Assembly: GCF_018326285.1 (NCBI RefSeq)
Contig: NZ_AP023362.1
Location: 4,154,001 to 4,218,000, forward strand
DNA: 64,000 nt
Direction of reading: 5' to 3'
Source of the DNA: Mycolicibacterium sp. TY81
GTDB taxonomy: Bacteria > Actinomycetota > Actinomycetes > Mycobacteriales > Mycobacteriaceae
Position 1 is the stretch's first letter. Each line of letters opens with the position of its first letter. A model generated the notes under the pieces. That model saw only the letters and a program-made list of their open reading frames with translations, was not told where the DNA came from and made no database searches. Made by a program: the position numbers and the translations under genes. Shown in pieces: positions 52,872 through 61,421 of the stretch.

Positions 52872-53189
52872 TCAGACGCCGTGTTTGACCAACTCCAGGA
52901 ACAGCACGAACAGCCCGGCCAGGAGCAGCCCGCCGGCGACGACGACGGCGGGCAGGAAGAGCATGTGATCGAGCTCTTCGTCGTCAAAGGTGTTGTTGCC
53001 CTGGGCATCACGGTTGATGGGCCCGTAGAACACCTTCCCGAAAGTGGACCAGCGCACCGCGCGTGCGCGCCGGCGATGCGGGTGATCCTGAGGCGTCCTG
53101 CCGACATACGTGCGCGCCGCCATGCCGGTCCCCAACACCAGTACGGCGGCGACCAGCAGCAGACACCCGACGGCCCAACCGGTAAGCAC
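52872..53189 (-). CDS. Small two-helix membrane protein, unknown function
   Basis: 105 residues. Hydrophobic segments at both ends (WAVGCLLLVAAVLVLGTGMA and AVVVAGGLLLAGLFVLFLEL) flank a polar middle with Arg-rich and acidic parts (YVGRTPQDHPHRRRAR, GNNTFDDEELDHM). GTG start. No family recognised. It converges with the metallo-hydrolase gene (11 bp). Confidence 0.65.
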   Translation of the reverse strand: MLTGWAVGCLLLVAAVLVLGTGMAARTYVGRTPQDHPHRRRARAVRWSTFGKVFYGPINRDAQGNNTFDDEELDHMLFLPAVVVAGGLLLAGLFVLFLELVKHGV

Positions 53190-53239
53190 CGATCAAGCGT
53201 ATCCACCTGGTCGCCGGTGCGACCCGGATTCTGCCGCCT

Positions 53240-54442
53240 CTAGTGGATGTCCGGGGTGCGCACGTGCTCGGGACGGAAACCGCGGCCGACGAGCAGCGGC
53301 GGAATGTATTGCAGCGGGCCCTTTCCCACGAACGACGGCACCTTGATCGGCGATAGGTCGCCGGCGAGGTTGGGTTCGATGAACTGGTCCTGCGCCAGCA
53401 CCTGGCCGGCCTGGATGATGCGGGTCGGCAACTCGCGGCGGCGCTGCACCTTGGCCAGGTCGGCATCGGCGAGCAGGCCGTTGCGCAGCGGGCCGCACAG
53501 GATGTTGGCGGCGGCGACCGCGTCGGCCACGGCCAGGTTGATGCCGACGCCGCCGGCCGGCGACATCGCGTGCGCGGCGTCGCCGATGCACAGGAGCCCC
53601 GGCCGCCACCAGGTCTTGAGCCGGTCCACCCGCACGTCGAGGTGGCTGGTGTCGTCCCAGGACTTCAGGTCGGCGACGTGCTCACGGAGTTGCGGGCGCA
53701 CCGACACCAGCCTGGCCTTGAAGTCGTCGAGTGAGCCGCCCTGCGGATTGGCGCCCTTCGGCATCAGGTACGCGACCTGCCAATAGTCGCCGCGGTAGAT
53801 CATCGCCATCAGCAGGCCCTTGCGGATGATCCCGAACAGCTCCTGCGGATCACCGGGGCGCCAGCCCAGCCGGAACCACAGCACGTCCATGGGGCTGTGC
53901 GCGCTCGCCATGGCGAGCCCGGACGCCTCGCGCACCGCGGACTTGCGGCCGTCGGCGGCCACCACCAGATCGGCGCGCACCTCCAACTCCGGTGTCCGCA
54001 CTCCGGCGACGCGGCCGCCCTCGGTGATCAGGTCCGTCACCTCGGCGTTGCGGATCAACGTGAATTCCGGGTAGGCGGAAGCCTTTTCGGCGAGGAAGTC
54101 GAGGAAGTCCCACTGCGGCATGAGCGCGATGTACGGCTCGGGGAACCGCAGCGCCTTCAGCGCGCCGAAACTGCCGAAGGTCCGGAGGGTGCCGTCGGCG
54201 TCCATGCAGACCCGGGTGATCTTGGTGTGCGGCAGCTTCAGGAACTCGTCGATGAACCCCAGCTCGTGCATGACGCGCAACGTGGTGGGGTGGACGGTGT
54301 CGCCGCGAAAGTCGCGGAGGAAGTCGTTGTGCTTCTCCAGCACCACGACGTTGATCCCGGCGCGGGCCAGCAGCAGTGCATGCACCAGACCCGCGGGTCC
54401 ACCACCGGCTACACAAACCTGAGTCCGCAGCGCGCGCGTCAT
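53240..54442 (-). CDS. FAD-dependent monooxygenase (PHBH/UbiH-like)
   Basis: 400 residues. FAD-binding start VCVAGGGPAGLVHALLLARA, the mid-motif VVAADGRKSAVREASG (DG fingerprint) and the second FAD contact CIGDAAHAMSPAGGVGINLA. This is the FAD_binding_3 class of aromatic-ring hydroxylases and halogenase-like enzymes. Substrate unknown. Divergent from the SDR gene, from which it is separated by 76 bp holding a palindromic operator. Confidence 0.88.
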   Translation of the reverse strand: MTRALRTQVCVAGGGPAGLVHALLLARAGINVVVLEKHNDFLRDFRGDTVHPTTLRVMHELGFIDEFLKLPHTKITRVCMDADGTLRTFGSFGALKALRFPEPYIALMPQWDFLDFLAEKASAYPEFTLIRNAEVTDLITEGGRVAGVRTPELEVRADLVVAADGRKSAVREASGLAMASAHSPMDVLWFRLGWRPGDPQELFGIIRKGLLMAMIYRGDYWQVAYLMPKGANPQGGSLDDFKARLVSVRPQLREHVADLKSWDDTSHLDVRVDRLKTWWRPGLLCIGDAAHAMSPAGGVGINLAVADAVAAANILCGPLRNGLLADADLAKVQRRRELPTRIIQAGQVLAQDQFIEPNLAGDLSPIKVPSFVGKGPLQYIPPLLVGRGFRPEHVRTPDIH

Positions 54443-54492
54443 GCCCCCGACAGTAGCCCGCCGAGAGGGCCGAATCAGGGCTTCATTTCAAA

Positions 54493-54510
54493 ACTTGACA
54501 CGTGTAAAGT
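54493..54510. promoter_or_regulatory. Palindromic operator overlapping the SDR promoter
   Basis: ACTTGACACGTGTAAAGT is an 18-bp dyad with one mismatched pair (G-A at positions 5 and 14). TAAAGT at 54505-54510 fits a -10 box 8 bp before the SDR ATG, so a bound repressor would block transcription. TetR-type binding is suggested by shape; no TetR gene is in the window. Confidence 0.5.
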
Positions 54511-54518
54511 TTGCGGCC

Positions 54519-55373
54519 ATGGACAACATCCGCGGCAAGACCATCGCGATCACCGGGGCCGCACGAGGTATCGGCTACGCCACCGCCAAAGCCCTTCTCG
54601 CCCGCGGCGCGCGGGTCGTCATCGGCGACCGCGACGTCGCAGTACTCGAGTCGGCCGTCTCTGAGCTGGTCAAACTGGGTCCGGCCACCGGATACCCGCT
54701 CGACGTCACCGACCGCGAATCCTTCGAGGTGTTCCTGGACAAGGCCCGCAGCGACGGCGCCGGCCACCTCGACGTCCTGATCAACAACGCCGGCGTCATG
54801 CCCATCGGCCCGTTCCTCGACGAGACCCAGCAGTCCATCCGGTCGGCGATGGAAGTCAACCTGTACGGCGTCCTGACCGGGTGTCAGCTGGCCCTGCCGG
54901 AGATGGTCGCGCGCCGCCGCGGTCACATCATCAACATCGCGTCGCTGTCCGGCCTCATCCCGTTGCCGGGGCAGGTCGTCTACAACGCGACCAAGTTCGG
55001 CGTCGTCGGACTGACCACCGCACTGGCCGACGAAGTCGCGCCGCACGGGGTCGAGGTCTCGGTGGTCATGCCGCCGTTCACCCGGACCGAACTGATCTCG
55101 GGCACATCCGAGACCATGGCGGTCAAGCCAGTCGAACCCGAGGAGATCGCCGCGGCGATCGTCAAGACCCTGAACAAGCCCAAGACGCACGTCTCGGTGC
55201 CGGCCGCGCTCCGGTTCACCGCGCAGGCCGCGCAGCTGCTGGGCCCGCGTGGCCGGCGCTGGATGAACAAGAAGCTCGGTCTCGACACCGTCTTCATGAC
55301 GTTCGACGCCGCCAAACGGCAGAGCTACACCGACCGCGCGCACGCCGCACAGGGCGTCATCGAGAAAGACTGA
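54519..55373 (+). CDS. Short-chain dehydrogenase/reductase
   Basis: 284 residues. Cofactor motif IAITGAARGIGYATAKALL, VLINNAGVMPIG and the catalytic Ser...Tyr-x3-Lys (IASLSGLI ... VVYNATKFGV) are complete. The C-terminal extension with LGPRGRRWMNKKLGLD is seen in mycobacterial SDRs of lipid or ketone metabolism. The ATG at 54519 is chosen, close to a likely leaderless start; the longer frame from 54441 crosses the operator. Confidence 0.9.
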   Translation: MDNIRGKTIAITGAARGIGYATAKALLARGARVVIGDRDVAVLESAVSELVKLGPATGYPLDVTDRESFEVFLDKARSDGAGHLDVLINNAGVMPIGPFLDETQQSIRSAMEVNLYGVLTGCQLALPEMVARRRGHIINIASLSGLIPLPGQVVYNATKFGVVGLTTALADEVAPHGVEVSVVMPPFTRTELISGTSETMAVKPVEPEEIAAAIVKTLNKPKTHVSVPAALRFTAQAAQLLGPRGRRWMNKKLGLDTVFMTFDAAKRQSYTDRAHAAQGVIEKD

Positions 55374-55379
55374 CCGCAC

Positions 55380-55441
55380 CGCCGAGACTGAGGTTGTGGC
55401 CAAATCCGTTGCGATATTGGCACACAACCTCACTTTCGGCG
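55380..55441. terminator. Long-stem hairpin between convergent genes
   Basis: CGCCGAGACTGAGGTTGTG (55380-55398) pairs with CACAACCTCACTTTCGGCG (55423-55441): 17 of 19 positions, loop 24 nt. It sits between the SDR stop and the XRE regulator stop and would serve both directions. The stem is longer than usual and may be a member of a dispersed intergenic palindrome family. Confidence 0.6.
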
Positions 55442-55452
55442 TGCGCTGACGC

Positions 55453-56256
55453 CTAGAGATTCCGCAGGGCCTCAAGGGCTTTCGCGGAATCGCTGCCCGG
55501 CTCGGCGCGGAACGTGATGACGTGCTGCCCACCGGAATGCGGCAGGTTCAACCGGTTGCGGCGCAGGAAGAGCTCCCCGACCACCGGATGGCGCACGTGC
55601 GTGACACCGGCCCGGTATCCGACGTCGGCCCGCGACCACAGTTCGCGGAATCGCGCACTGGCAGCAGACAGTTCACTGACCATGCGCTGCAGATACGGAT
55701 CGTCGGGATGACCACCGGTGACCTCGCGCAGACCACCGACCGCGATCTCCGTCGCCTCGTCCCAGTCGACGAAGAAGTCCTTGGCCGCCGGGTCCAGGAG
55801 CCGCCAGGCCAGAATGTTCTGCCCCGGACGGAAACCCGGCGCCAGCGCACAGGCGAGTTGGTTGGCGGCGAGCACCACCTGGTAGCGATTGGCCACGAAC
55901 GCGGGCATCGGGAACTGATCGATCAACTCGTCCAGCTCGTCGGCGACCTGCTCCAATTCTGATTTATCCCAACGGATTCCGGTGGGATTGGCCAGCTTGT
56001 GCAGATACTCCGTGCCGTTGATGTCGAGCTGCAGCGCACGGGCCAGGGCATCGAGCACCTGCGGCGACGGGTTGGTGTCACGGCCCTGTTCGAGTCGCAG
56101 GTAGTAATCAGAACTGATGCCGGCCAGCAGCGCCAGCTCCTCACGGCGCAGGCCCGCCACCCGGCGGCGGCTGCCGGCGATCAATCCGACGTCCTCGGGG
56201 CGGACCTGTTCCCGCCGAGACCGCAGGTAGTCGCCCAGCGCGTTCCCCTTCGCCAT
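55453..56256 (-). CDS. XRE-type transcriptional regulator with MmyB-like ligand domain
   Basis: 267 residues. The helix-turn-helix (VAGLRREELALLAGISSDYY LRLEQGRD) is the typical start of this regulator group, followed by a ~170-residue PAS-like MmyB domain (MPAFVANRYQVVLAANQLAC, then FFVDWDEATEIAVGGLR). These regulators usually control a divergent oxidoreductase or hydrolase gene and may bind fatty acids. Here the divergent gene is an alpha/beta hydrolase, 99 bp away. Confidence 0.88.
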   Translation of the reverse strand: MAKGNALGDYLRSRREQVRPEDVGLIAGSRRRVAGLRREELALLAGISSDYYLRLEQGRDTNPSPQVLDALARALQLDINGTEYLHKLANPTGIRWDKSELEQVADELDELIDQFPMPAFVANRYQVVLAANQLACALAPGFRPGQNILAWRLLDPAAKDFFVDWDEATEIAVGGLREVTGGHPDDPYLQRMVSELSAASARFRELWSRADVGYRAGVTHVRHPVVGELFLRRNRLNLPHSGGQHVITFRAEPGSDSAKALEALRNL

Positions 56257-56355
56257 CGCTCGAGCCTAACCCTGCCAATACCAGGATCGCGGCGGCGTTC
56301 CCACAGAACTTGTCCCGGCCTGATCGTGGATATCAGCCGACAAGGAGCGTGGACC

Positions 56356-57246
56356 ATGAAACGACAGGACGTCGAATTCACCGCCGCCGACGGAGTGACG
56401 CTGCGCGGCTGGCTGTTCGTTCCGGACGGCGCGGGTCCGCACCCGGGCATCACGATGGCCCATGGCTTCGCCGGTGTGAAGGAACACGGGTTGGCGCGGT
56501 TCGCCGAACTGTTCGCCGCTGCCGGATTCGTCGTCCTGGTGCACGACCACCGGGGTTTCGGCGCCAGCGACGGGACGCCGCGCGGTGACGTCGACCCGTG
56601 GGTGCAGATCGCGGACTGGCGGCGCGCCATCTCCTTCCTGGAAAGCCACCCGGCGGTCGACCCGACGCGAATCGGCCTGTGGGGCACCAGTTACGCCGGT
56701 GGACACGCGATCGTGCTGGGCGCCACCGACCGTCGGCTACGGGCCGTCGTGGCGCAGGTCCCGACCATCAGCGGCTATCAGCAGAGCCTGCGGCGGATAG
56801 CCCCGGAGCATGTGTCGGCACTGGAGGCCGCTTTCATCGACGACGACCGCCGCCAGTTCCGTGGCGAGGCGCCGGCCGTGCAGGCCGTCGTCGGTGACGA
56901 CCCGACAGTGCCTGCCGCATACCGGTCCGCGGAGGCCATCTCGTTCTACACCCAGCCGGTGCCGGACGGCGTGTGGGACAACACGATGACGGTGCGGTCG
57001 TCGCGCGCCGCGCGCATGTACGAGCCGGGTACCTGGATCGCCCGGGTTTCGCCCACACCGCTGCTCATGGTCGTCGGGCTGCGCGACACCGTCACCATGA
57101 CCGACCTGGAACTACAAGCCTACGAGCAGGCACTCGAACCCAAGAAGCTCGTCACCGTCGACGGCGGCCACTTCGCCGCCTACCTCGACCAGTTCCCCAC
57201 GGCCGGCGGCGCCGCCCGCGACTGGTTCACCGAACACCTCGCCTGA
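56356..57246 (+). CDS. Alpha/beta hydrolase (X-Pro dipeptidyl-peptidase/Fsh-like group)
   Basis: 296 residues. HGFAGVKEHGLARFAE is the oxyanion region, LWGTSYAGGHAI holds the serine, VVGLRDTVTM the acid and VDGGHFAAYL the histidine. Start ATG 56356 with AAGGAG upstream; the longer frame is antisense to the regulator. First of four genes in the same direction (12-, 13-bp gaps, then overlap), so probably one operon under the XRE regulator. Substrate unknown. Confidence 0.87.
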   Translation: MKRQDVEFTAADGVTLRGWLFVPDGAGPHPGITMAHGFAGVKEHGLARFAELFAAAGFVVLVHDHRGFGASDGTPRGDVDPWVQIADWRRAISFLESHPAVDPTRIGLWGTSYAGGHAIVLGATDRRLRAVVAQVPTISGYQQSLRRIAPEHVSALEAAFIDDDRRQFRGEAPAVQAVVGDDPTVPAAYRSAEAISFYTQPVPDGVWDNTMTVRSSRAARMYEPGTWIARVSPTPLLMVVGLRDTVTMTDLELQAYEQALEPKKLVTVDGGHFAAYLDQFPTAGGAARDWFTEHLA

Positions 57247-57258
57247 AAGGACCTAAGC

Positions 57259-58098
57259 ATGACCGCCCTCAACTACAACGTGCTGGTGCACGACGGACTG
57301 CGCCGCCACCGCGAACAACGCCTGCCCGACGGCAGCCCCATCGTGTCGTCCCCGGTGTCATCGACGCTCATCTTCGGCGACCACGACGCCGTCCTCGTCG
57401 ACCCGCCGTTCACCCACGAGCAGATCAGCCGCGTCGGCGATTGGATCGAGCACTCCGGCAGACGTCTGACCGCGATCTACGCCACGCACGGCCACGGCGA
57501 CCACTGGTTCGGTACCGATGCTCTGCTGCAACGCTTTCCGGATGCCGTGGCCTACGCGACCGCGGGCACCATCGGCAAGATGCACGAGCAGGCCGTGGCG
57601 GGCCGCGCCCAGATGTGGGACGTCGACTTTCCCGGCATGATCCCGCCCAGCCCCGTTGTCTACCAAGAGGTTCCCGCCGACGGGTTCGAGCTGGAAGGTC
57701 AGCGCCTCGTGCCGATCGACGTGGGCCACACCGACACCGACGACACCACCGTGCTGCATGTGCCGTCGATCGGCCTGGTCGTCGCCGGTGACGTCGTCTA
57801 CAACGGCGTGCACCAATACCTGCTGGAGAGCGACCACGGTGGCATCCAGTCGTGGCTGCGCGCGCTCAACACGGTCGCGGCACTGCAGCCGCGCGCCGTG
57901 GTGGCGGGACACAAGAACAAGAACCTGCCCGACGATCCCGCGGCCATCGATCAGACCCGCGACTACCTGCTCGACGCCCAGCGCCTCCTGGCCGGAAAGC
58001 CCAGTCCGCGTGAGTTTTTCGACTACATGATCCGCCTGTATCCGGACCGGCTCAACGTCGGACCGGTCTGGTACAGCGCCCTGGCCCTCCTGTCCTGA
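57259..58098 (+). CDS. Metallo-beta-lactamase-fold hydrolase
   Basis: 279 residues. Zinc motif YATHGHGDHWFGT (HxHxDH), later VGHTDTDDTT and VVAGDVVYNGVH, final VVAGHKNKN. The pattern resembles the bacterial MBL group near flavin reductases. It follows the alpha/beta hydrolase by 12 bp. Substrate unknown; a lactone or thioester is plausible. Confidence 0.87.
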   Translation: MTALNYNVLVHDGLRRHREQRLPDGSPIVSSPVSSTLIFGDHDAVLVDPPFTHEQISRVGDWIEHSGRRLTAIYATHGHGDHWFGTDALLQRFPDAVAYATAGTIGKMHEQAVAGRAQMWDVDFPGMIPPSPVVYQEVPADGFELEGQRLVPIDVGHTDTDDTTVLHVPSIGLVVAGDVVYNGVHQYLLESDHGGIQSWLRALNTVAALQPRAVVAGHKNKNLPDDPAAIDQTRDYLLDAQRLLAGKPSPREFFDYMIRLYPDRLNVGPVWYSALALLS

Positions 58099-58111
58099 AA
58101 GGCATGCCACC

Positions 58112-58822
58112 ATGGTCATCGATCCCGCCGACCTCGATCCCACCTCGAGCTACAAACTCTTGATCGGCAGCGTCCTGCCCCGGCCCATCGCGTGGGTCAG
58201 CACCACGTCGACCGAAGGCGTGGGCAACATCGCGCCCATCTCGTTCTTCACCGTCGTGGGCCGCTTCCCACCGGTGCTGTCCATCAGCCTGCAACCGCGG
58301 TCCGACGGCATGACGCTGAAAGACACGTTCGTCAACATCCGCGACACCGGCGAGTTCGTCGTCAACCTCGCGACCATCGACAACGCCGATACCGTCCACC
58401 GCTCCGCGTTCGAATTCGACCATGACGTCGACGAATTCGACGCCCTCGGCCTGCACAAGGCCGCGTCGGAGACCGTCGCGGCGCCGCGTATCGCCGAGGC
58501 GCCGATTTCGTTCGAGTGCGAGGTGGACCGCATCATCCCGATGCCGCCCCTGCCCGACCACGTCGTGTGGGGACGGGTGACGAAGATCCACATCCGCGAT
58601 GAGCTGTACCTGCCGAACGGACGCATCGATGTCGGTGCGCTGGGCGCGTTCGGCCGCCTGGCCGCCGAGTACTCGTTGATCGACAACATCTTCACGACGC
58701 CCCTGCCCGACGACGTCGTGAAGACACTCAGTACCCGGCGCGCTGCCCGCCTCGACGGGAAGCCGACCGACTTCTCCCCCATCGACACCGCGGCCTGGTC
58801 CGCGTCAGGAGCGACGAAATGA
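58112..58822 (+). CDS. Flavin reductase family protein (FMN-binding split barrel)
   Basis: 236 residues. IGSVLPRPIAWVSTTSTEG, NIAPISFFTVVGRFPP and NIRDTGEFVVNLA are the FMN-binding blocks of the flavin reductase-like split-barrel family (DIM6/NTAB type). It could supply reduced FMN to an oxygenase or act as oxidoreductase itself. It overlaps the next gene by 4 bp. Confidence 0.88.
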   Translation: MVIDPADLDPTSSYKLLIGSVLPRPIAWVSTTSTEGVGNIAPISFFTVVGRFPPVLSISLQPRSDGMTLKDTFVNIRDTGEFVVNLATIDNADTVHRSAFEFDHDVDEFDALGLHKAASETVAAPRIAEAPISFECEVDRIIPMPPLPDHVVWGRVTKIHIRDELYLPNGRIDVGALGAFGRLAAEYSLIDNIFTTPLPDDVVKTLSTRRAARLDGKPTDFSPIDTAAWSASGATK

Positions 58823-59232
58823 GCGGCTGGCAGGACGGTTTCGCGCAGCAGTCCCGGACCACATTCGCGGCTGAGTTCGCCGACGACATCGTGCTGGACG
58901 CCACCGCCTTGGCGGCACCCGTCCACGGCAGAGACCTTGTCGCCACGGTGATGGCCACCGCGAGCTCGATCTACGAGACCCTGGAGTTCACCGAGTCCGC
59001 GCAGGCCGGATCGACGAGCTATCTACAGTGGCGGGCAACAGCCTTCGGCGGCATGCAGATCCGCGGCGTGACCATTCTGGACCGTGACGCCGCGGGCAGG
59101 ATCACGGGCGCCGCCATCCACCACCGGCCACTACCGGCAGTATTGCGGTTCTCCGCAGAACTCCGGGATCGCTTGTCCGGCGTCGTCTCGGCCGAGCACT
59201 TCATCGCAGAAGCGCTGTTCCCGGCCGGCTGA
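58819..59232 (+). CDS. NTF2/SnoaL-like small protein
   Basis: 137 residues with the cone-fold pattern: FAAEFADDIVLDATALAAPV, then VHGRDLVATVMA, and ITGAAIHHRPLPAVLRFSAE. Such proteins act as small isomerases, hydrolases or binding proteins, or have unknown roles. The start overlaps the flavin-reductase stop, so they are coupled. Assignment is by overall pattern only. Confidence 0.65.
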   Translation: MSGWQDGFAQQSRTTFAAEFADDIVLDATALAAPVHGRDLVATVMATASSIYETLEFTESAQAGSTSYLQWRATAFGGMQIRGVTILDRDAAGRITGAAIHHRPLPAVLRFSAELRDRLSGVVSAEHFIAEALFPAG

Positions 59233-59311
59233 GCCGTCTGCGAGGCAATTCCTCACAGCTGCAAGGAGACCGGTCCTGGCGACCGACGGCCGGAGCCACG
59301 CACCATGAGGC

Positions 59312-60520
59312 ATGCCCACGTCCGCCTGGCTCTCGATCGCCCGCGCCGCGGCAGCCCTGGCCGCGGCGATGGGCATCGGCCGGTTCGCCTACACGCCGAT
59401 TCTCCCGCTGATGACGGGCCACGCCGGCCTCACCGGGCCGGCCGCAGGGCAGCTGGCCACCGCCAACTACGTCGGCTATCTGATCGGCGCGGTGGGCGCC
59501 GCCGTCTCGCCGCGGCTGGCCCGGTCCGTTGCCGTGTGTCGGGCGTCGCTCGTGATCCTGGTCGCGACGCTCGCGGCAATGACGCTGAGCACCAACGTCA
59601 TCGAGTGGGGCGCCCTGCGACTGGTGGCCGGTATCGCCAGCGCGCTGGTGTTCGTGATCGCCGTCAACACACTGATGGATCACGGGCATCGGGCCCACCA
59701 CGCCGGCTGGGCGTTCAGCGGCGTCGGTATCGGCATCGCCTTGTCCGCGGCCCTGCCCGCCACGAAAGACTGGCACGTCGCCTGGTGGGCGGCGGCGGGC
59801 CTGGCGGCACTGCTCAGTGCGTTCGCCTGGCACCTGCATCCGGGTACCTCCGGCGACATCCCGAAAGCACCTGCCGGGCAACAGGGCAGCGCCCGCGGTC
59901 CGCTGGCGTTGCTGATGGCGAGCTACAGCCTCGAAGGCGTCGGCTACATCATCGCCGGCACCTTCCTGGTCGCCGCGGTCGCGCAGCAGGCACCGGGCGG
60001 ACTCGGCAGTGCGGTGTGGCTGCTGGTCGGTCTGGCCGCCGCGCCGTCAGCCGCACTGTGGGCGCGGTTCACGGGCCGCTTCTCGTATGCCGCACTGCTC
60101 GTCGCCGCGTTGCTGCTGCAGGCCGCCGGGATTGCTGGGGCGGGCCTAGGAAACGAGGCAACAGCACTATTCGGCGCCATCCTGTTCGGCGGCACCTTCA
60201 TCGGCATCAGCACCCTGGCGCTCGCCGCCGGCCGCGCGCTGCAGTTTCCCGGCGCCGTCGCGCTGCTGACGACGGGTTACTCCGTCGGCCAGATCGTCGG
60301 GCCGGTCGCGGTGGCGCCCCTGCTGCACAACGGTTTTCAGCAGGCCCTGCTCGCCGGCGCCGCCGTCGTGCTAGTGGCGGCCCTGGCCGCGCTGTTGATG
60401 TGGATCAGTGGACGGCAGCCACGCCGCGTCGTCGATCCCGAGGGCGGCGGCGTCCCGCGTGAGCGCCTCGACGACAGCGTGAACGGCAGGGTTGTCTTCG
60501 CCCCGCCGCCACACGAGTGA
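59312..60520 (+). CDS. MFS transporter, YbfB/YjiJ-like
   Basis: 402 residues, about 12 hydrophobic segments. The start MGIGRFAYTPILPLM is the hallmark of the YbfB/YjiJ family. Substrate unknown. About 80 bp after the NTF2-like gene; may be the last gene of that cluster. Its last 150 bp overlap, in the opposite direction, the end of the LysR gene, which is unusual. Confidence 0.87.
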   Translation: MPTSAWLSIARAAAALAAAMGIGRFAYTPILPLMTGHAGLTGPAAGQLATANYVGYLIGAVGAAVSPRLARSVAVCRASLVILVATLAAMTLSTNVIEWGALRLVAGIASALVFVIAVNTLMDHGHRAHHAGWAFSGVGIGIALSAALPATKDWHVAWWAAAGLAALLSAFAWHLHPGTSGDIPKAPAGQQGSARGPLALLMASYSLEGVGYIIAGTFLVAAVAQQAPGGLGSAVWLLVGLAAAPSAALWARFTGRFSYAALLVAALLLQAAGIAGAGLGNEATALFGAILFGGTFIGISTLALAAGRALQFPGAVALLTTGYSVGQIVGPVAVAPLLHNGFQQALLAGAAVVLVAALAALLMWISGRQPRRVVDPEGGGVPRERLDDSVNGRVVFAPPPHE

Positions 60521-61300
60521 CCACGTCCACAACGGTGTCGGCTGAATCACCGGACGGCGCACCAGGTCTCGCGGCAGGGTGTCCGTCTGCCCGCGCGGGT
60601 TGTTGAGCACCGGACGGCCCAGCTGGCGGACATGCTCGAAGAACGTCGGACCCGTGACGCCGCCGTCGTCGGTGCGCATCACCCGCGCACCGGTGTCCGC
60701 GGCGAACTGTTCGCCGTAGCGGTTCCACGACTCCCAGCTCGCGGTGTCCGAATCCACCAGCACCAGGGTGTCTTTCGCGTGCACGGGTGAGTCGTCGGTA
60801 CCGACGCACAGCGCGAACAGCCGGTCCACCCCCATCAGCCGGGCTTCCAGTTCGAGCCCGGCCAGATCGTCGGTCTGCACCCAGCAGATGGCCAGATCGA
60901 GGATGCCCTCGGCAACCCGGGCCGCCTGCGCGTGCGACGGCATCACCCAGGTATCCACGCGCAGCTGCGCGACGCCGGCCGCGCGCTCGGCCAGGTCGGT
61001 CGGGCACCAGTTGACATAGCCGATGCGGATCGGTTCGGAGTTCGACAAACCGATTGCCCGCCTGCGGAATTCGTCGGCCTCGGCCACCAGGGACCGGGCG
61101 TGCGGCAACAGCGACGCACCCGCCGCCGTGAGGCGCACCGACCGGCGGTCGCGATCGAACAATTCCACCTTGAGATCGCGTTCGAGCGCCTTGATCTGCT
61201 GGGACAGTGACGGCCCGGCGATGTGCAGGCGTTCGGCCGCCCGCCCGAAATTCAGCGCATCGGCAACGGCAACGAAGTACCGAAGTTGCCGCAGCTCCAT
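60371..61300 (-). CDS. LysR-family transcriptional regulator
   Basis: 309 residues. HTH: MELRQLRYFVAVADALNFGR AAERLHIAGPSLSQQIKALE. The remainder is a periplasmic-binding-like effector domain. Divergent from the SDR gene at 61422, which it likely controls; the 121-bp gap has a GTTG-N10-CAAC dyad near 61381-61398 that could be part of a LysR box. The end overlaps the MFS gene by 150 bp. Confidence 0.9.
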   Translation of the reverse strand: MELRQLRYFVAVADALNFGRAAERLHIAGPSLSQQIKALERDLKVELFDRDRRSVRLTAAGASLLPHARSLVAEADEFRRRAIGLSNSEPIRIGYVNWCPTDLAERAAGVAQLRVDTWVMPSHAQAARVAEGILDLAICWVQTDDLAGLELEARLMGVDRLFALCVGTDDSPVHAKDTLVLVDSDTASWESWNRYGEQFAADTGARVMRTDDGGVTGPTFFEHVRQLGRPVLNNPRGQTDTLPRDLVRRPVIQPTPLWTWSLVWRRGEDNPAVHAVVEALTRDAAALGIDDAAWLPSTDPHQQRGQGRH

Positions 61301-61421
61301 GTCGACAGCGTAGTAGGCACAGCCTCTCAGCAGAAAGCGAACAAGTCCCGGAGCAGCGGCATCGATGCGGCCCGGCCGAGGTTGTGAAGGGCAGCAACGT
61401 CAACCGAAAGGAACCACCCCG

